From: Alphaproteobacteria bacterium
GTDB lineage: Bacteria; Pseudomonadota; Alphaproteobacteria; Micavibrionales; UBA2020
Assembly (NCBI GenBank): GCA_029266795.1
Contig: JAQSWE010000145.1
Location: 1-6,715, forward strand
Length of the DNA stretch: 6,715 bases
Reading direction: 5' to 3'
Positions 6,420 through 6,715 of this stretch are shown here, one piece after another. Under the pieces are notes generated by a model. It had not been told where the DNA came from, searched no databases, and was given only the letters and a program-made list of their open reading frames with translations. Position 1 is the first letter of the stretch; every line of letters begins with the position of its first letter. A program made the position numbers and the translations under genes.

Positions 6420-6434
6420 ATTGGCTCCTTACAG

Positions 6435-6452
6435 GTTATGAACGTTATGAGC
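6435..6452. repeat. Tandem 9-bp repeat over the protease gene's predicted transcription start
   Basis: GTTATGAAC (6435-6443) is followed at once by GTTATGAGC (6444-6452), differing at one base. The junction holds the palindrome AACGTT. The pair overlaps the predicted transcription start near 6448, a usual place for a repressor site, but it may be chance. Confidence 0.35.
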
Positions 6453-6454
6453 AT

Positions 6455-6483
6455 ATTCTCCGACGCCATTTTTAATCCGTCAA
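6455..6483 (-). promoter_or_regulatory. Probable promoter of the M48 protease gene
   Basis: On the minus strand TTGACG (6483-6478, 5/6) and GAGAAT (6460-6455, 4/6) are spaced by exactly 17 bases. Transcription would start near 6448, giving a leader of about 28 bases with the AAGGAG ribosome site. The good -35 box and ideal spacing suggest housekeeping sigma control; no heat-shock sigma signature was recognised. Confidence 0.55.
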
Positions 6484-6493
6484 ACGGTATAGT

Positions 6494-6508
6494 CTATCTG
6501 CTTGATAG
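6494..6508. repeat. 15-bp inverted repeat overlapping the serB -35 box
   Basis: CTATC and GATAG flank the 5-base centre TGCTT. The right arm shares bases with the predicted serB -35 box TTGATA (6502-6507). A protein bound here could block serB, and the site also lies just upstream of the protease -35. Short and possibly chance. Confidence 0.3.
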
Positions 6509-6530
6509 GTAATATGAATTTTGCTTTAAT
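6502..6530 (+). promoter_or_regulatory. Probable promoter of the serB-like gene
   Basis: TTGATA (6502-6507) and TTTAAT (6525-6530), each a 5/6 match to consensus, are spaced by exactly 17 bases. Transcription would start near 6537, about 21 bases before the ATG at 6558, leaving room for the AGAGGA ribosome site at 6545-6550. Its -35 lies about 20 bases from the protease -35, so the two promoters are back to back. Confidence 0.6.
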
Positions 6531-6557
6531 GCATCGAACGCAGAAGAGGATACCAAC

Positions 6558-6715
6558 ATGCCTGATACCGTCATTACGATCGTTGCAAGCCGCGACGGCA
6601 TACTGGATGAAAAGCTGCAGGCGCGCGCCATTGTACTGGCGAAAGGCGCGGGCGTCGACAATGTGACGCTTGAAATCCTCCACCCTGCAACGGCGATTGA
6701 CCTGACTGTGCCTGC
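6558..6715 (+). CDS. serB: Probable phosphoserine phosphatase, N-terminal part only
   Basis: Fifty-two codons are present before the window ends. The peptide opens MPDTVITIVASRDGILDEKL and later has LEILHPATAIDLTV (39-52). This resembles the ACT-like N-terminal region of alphaproteobacterial SerB: a beta strand of the V/L-T-L-I-A type, then a variable helix, then a 'L-x-P-x-x-A-x-D' stretch. SerB removes phosphate from O-phosphoserine to give serine, the last step of the pathway whose other two enzymes are in this window, which supports the call. The HAD catalytic motif (DxDxT) would lie beyond the window, so the enzyme class is not directly shown. AGAGGA stands seven bases before the ATG. 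The gene is divergent from the protease gene. Confidence 0.65.
   Translation, partial: MPDTVITIVASRDGILDEKLQARAIVLAKGAGVDNVTLEILHPATAIDLTVP

Noticed and set aside
6480..6683. Minus-strand open frame of 67 codons across the serB start
   Set aside because: It overlaps the predicted divergent promoters and the serB-like gene and shows no domain or ribosome site.
1..6715. Search for mobile elements, CRISPR arrays, tRNA/rRNA genes, toxin-antitoxin or defence genes
   Set aside because: No transposase, integrase, terminal repeats, regular repeat-spacer pattern, tRNA-like fold or defence motif was seen.

Overview
This window looks like chromosomal DNA from an alphaproteobacterium. The evidence is a moderately GC-rich sequence with alphaproteobacterial-style codon use, a long-form SerA with ASB and ACT domains, a SerC of the alphaproteobacterial/Methanosarcina type, and a SerB-like N-terminus. 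The species cannot be fixed from sequence alone. I see no sign of mobile elements, phage, CRISPR or RNA genes; coding density is high and most genes are housekeeping.

Layout from left to right. Bases 1-704 hold two tandem minus-strand membrane-protein genes: the second is cut by the window edge, and the first overlaps it at the stop/start. They lie directly downstream of serA (745-2325, minus), probably in one transcript. A divergent AT-rich intergenic region (2326-2553) carries a good serA promoter and the leader of a small plus-strand gene of unknown function (2554-2985). That gene ends 3 bases from the end of a convergent minus-strand glycerophosphodiester phosphodiesterase gene (2989-3873). 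Upstream of it on the minus strand are serC (3961-5130), with a probable terminator whose loop holds the stop codon, and then a membrane-bound M48 (HtpX-like) metalloprotease gene starting with TTG (5196-6419). A second divergent control region (6420-6557) serves the protease on one side and the first 52 codons of a probable serB on the other.

Together, serA (3-phosphoglycerate to 3-phosphohydroxypyruvate), serC (to O-phosphoserine) and the probable serB (to serine) make the whole phosphorylated serine pathway within about 6.7 kb. They are not one operon: they sit in at least three separately promoted units interleaved with a protease, a phosphodiesterase and an unknown gene. The least understood parts are the tandem PQ-loop-like membrane pair behind serA and the 143-residue orphan. 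I found no convincing evidence of a wholly new system.
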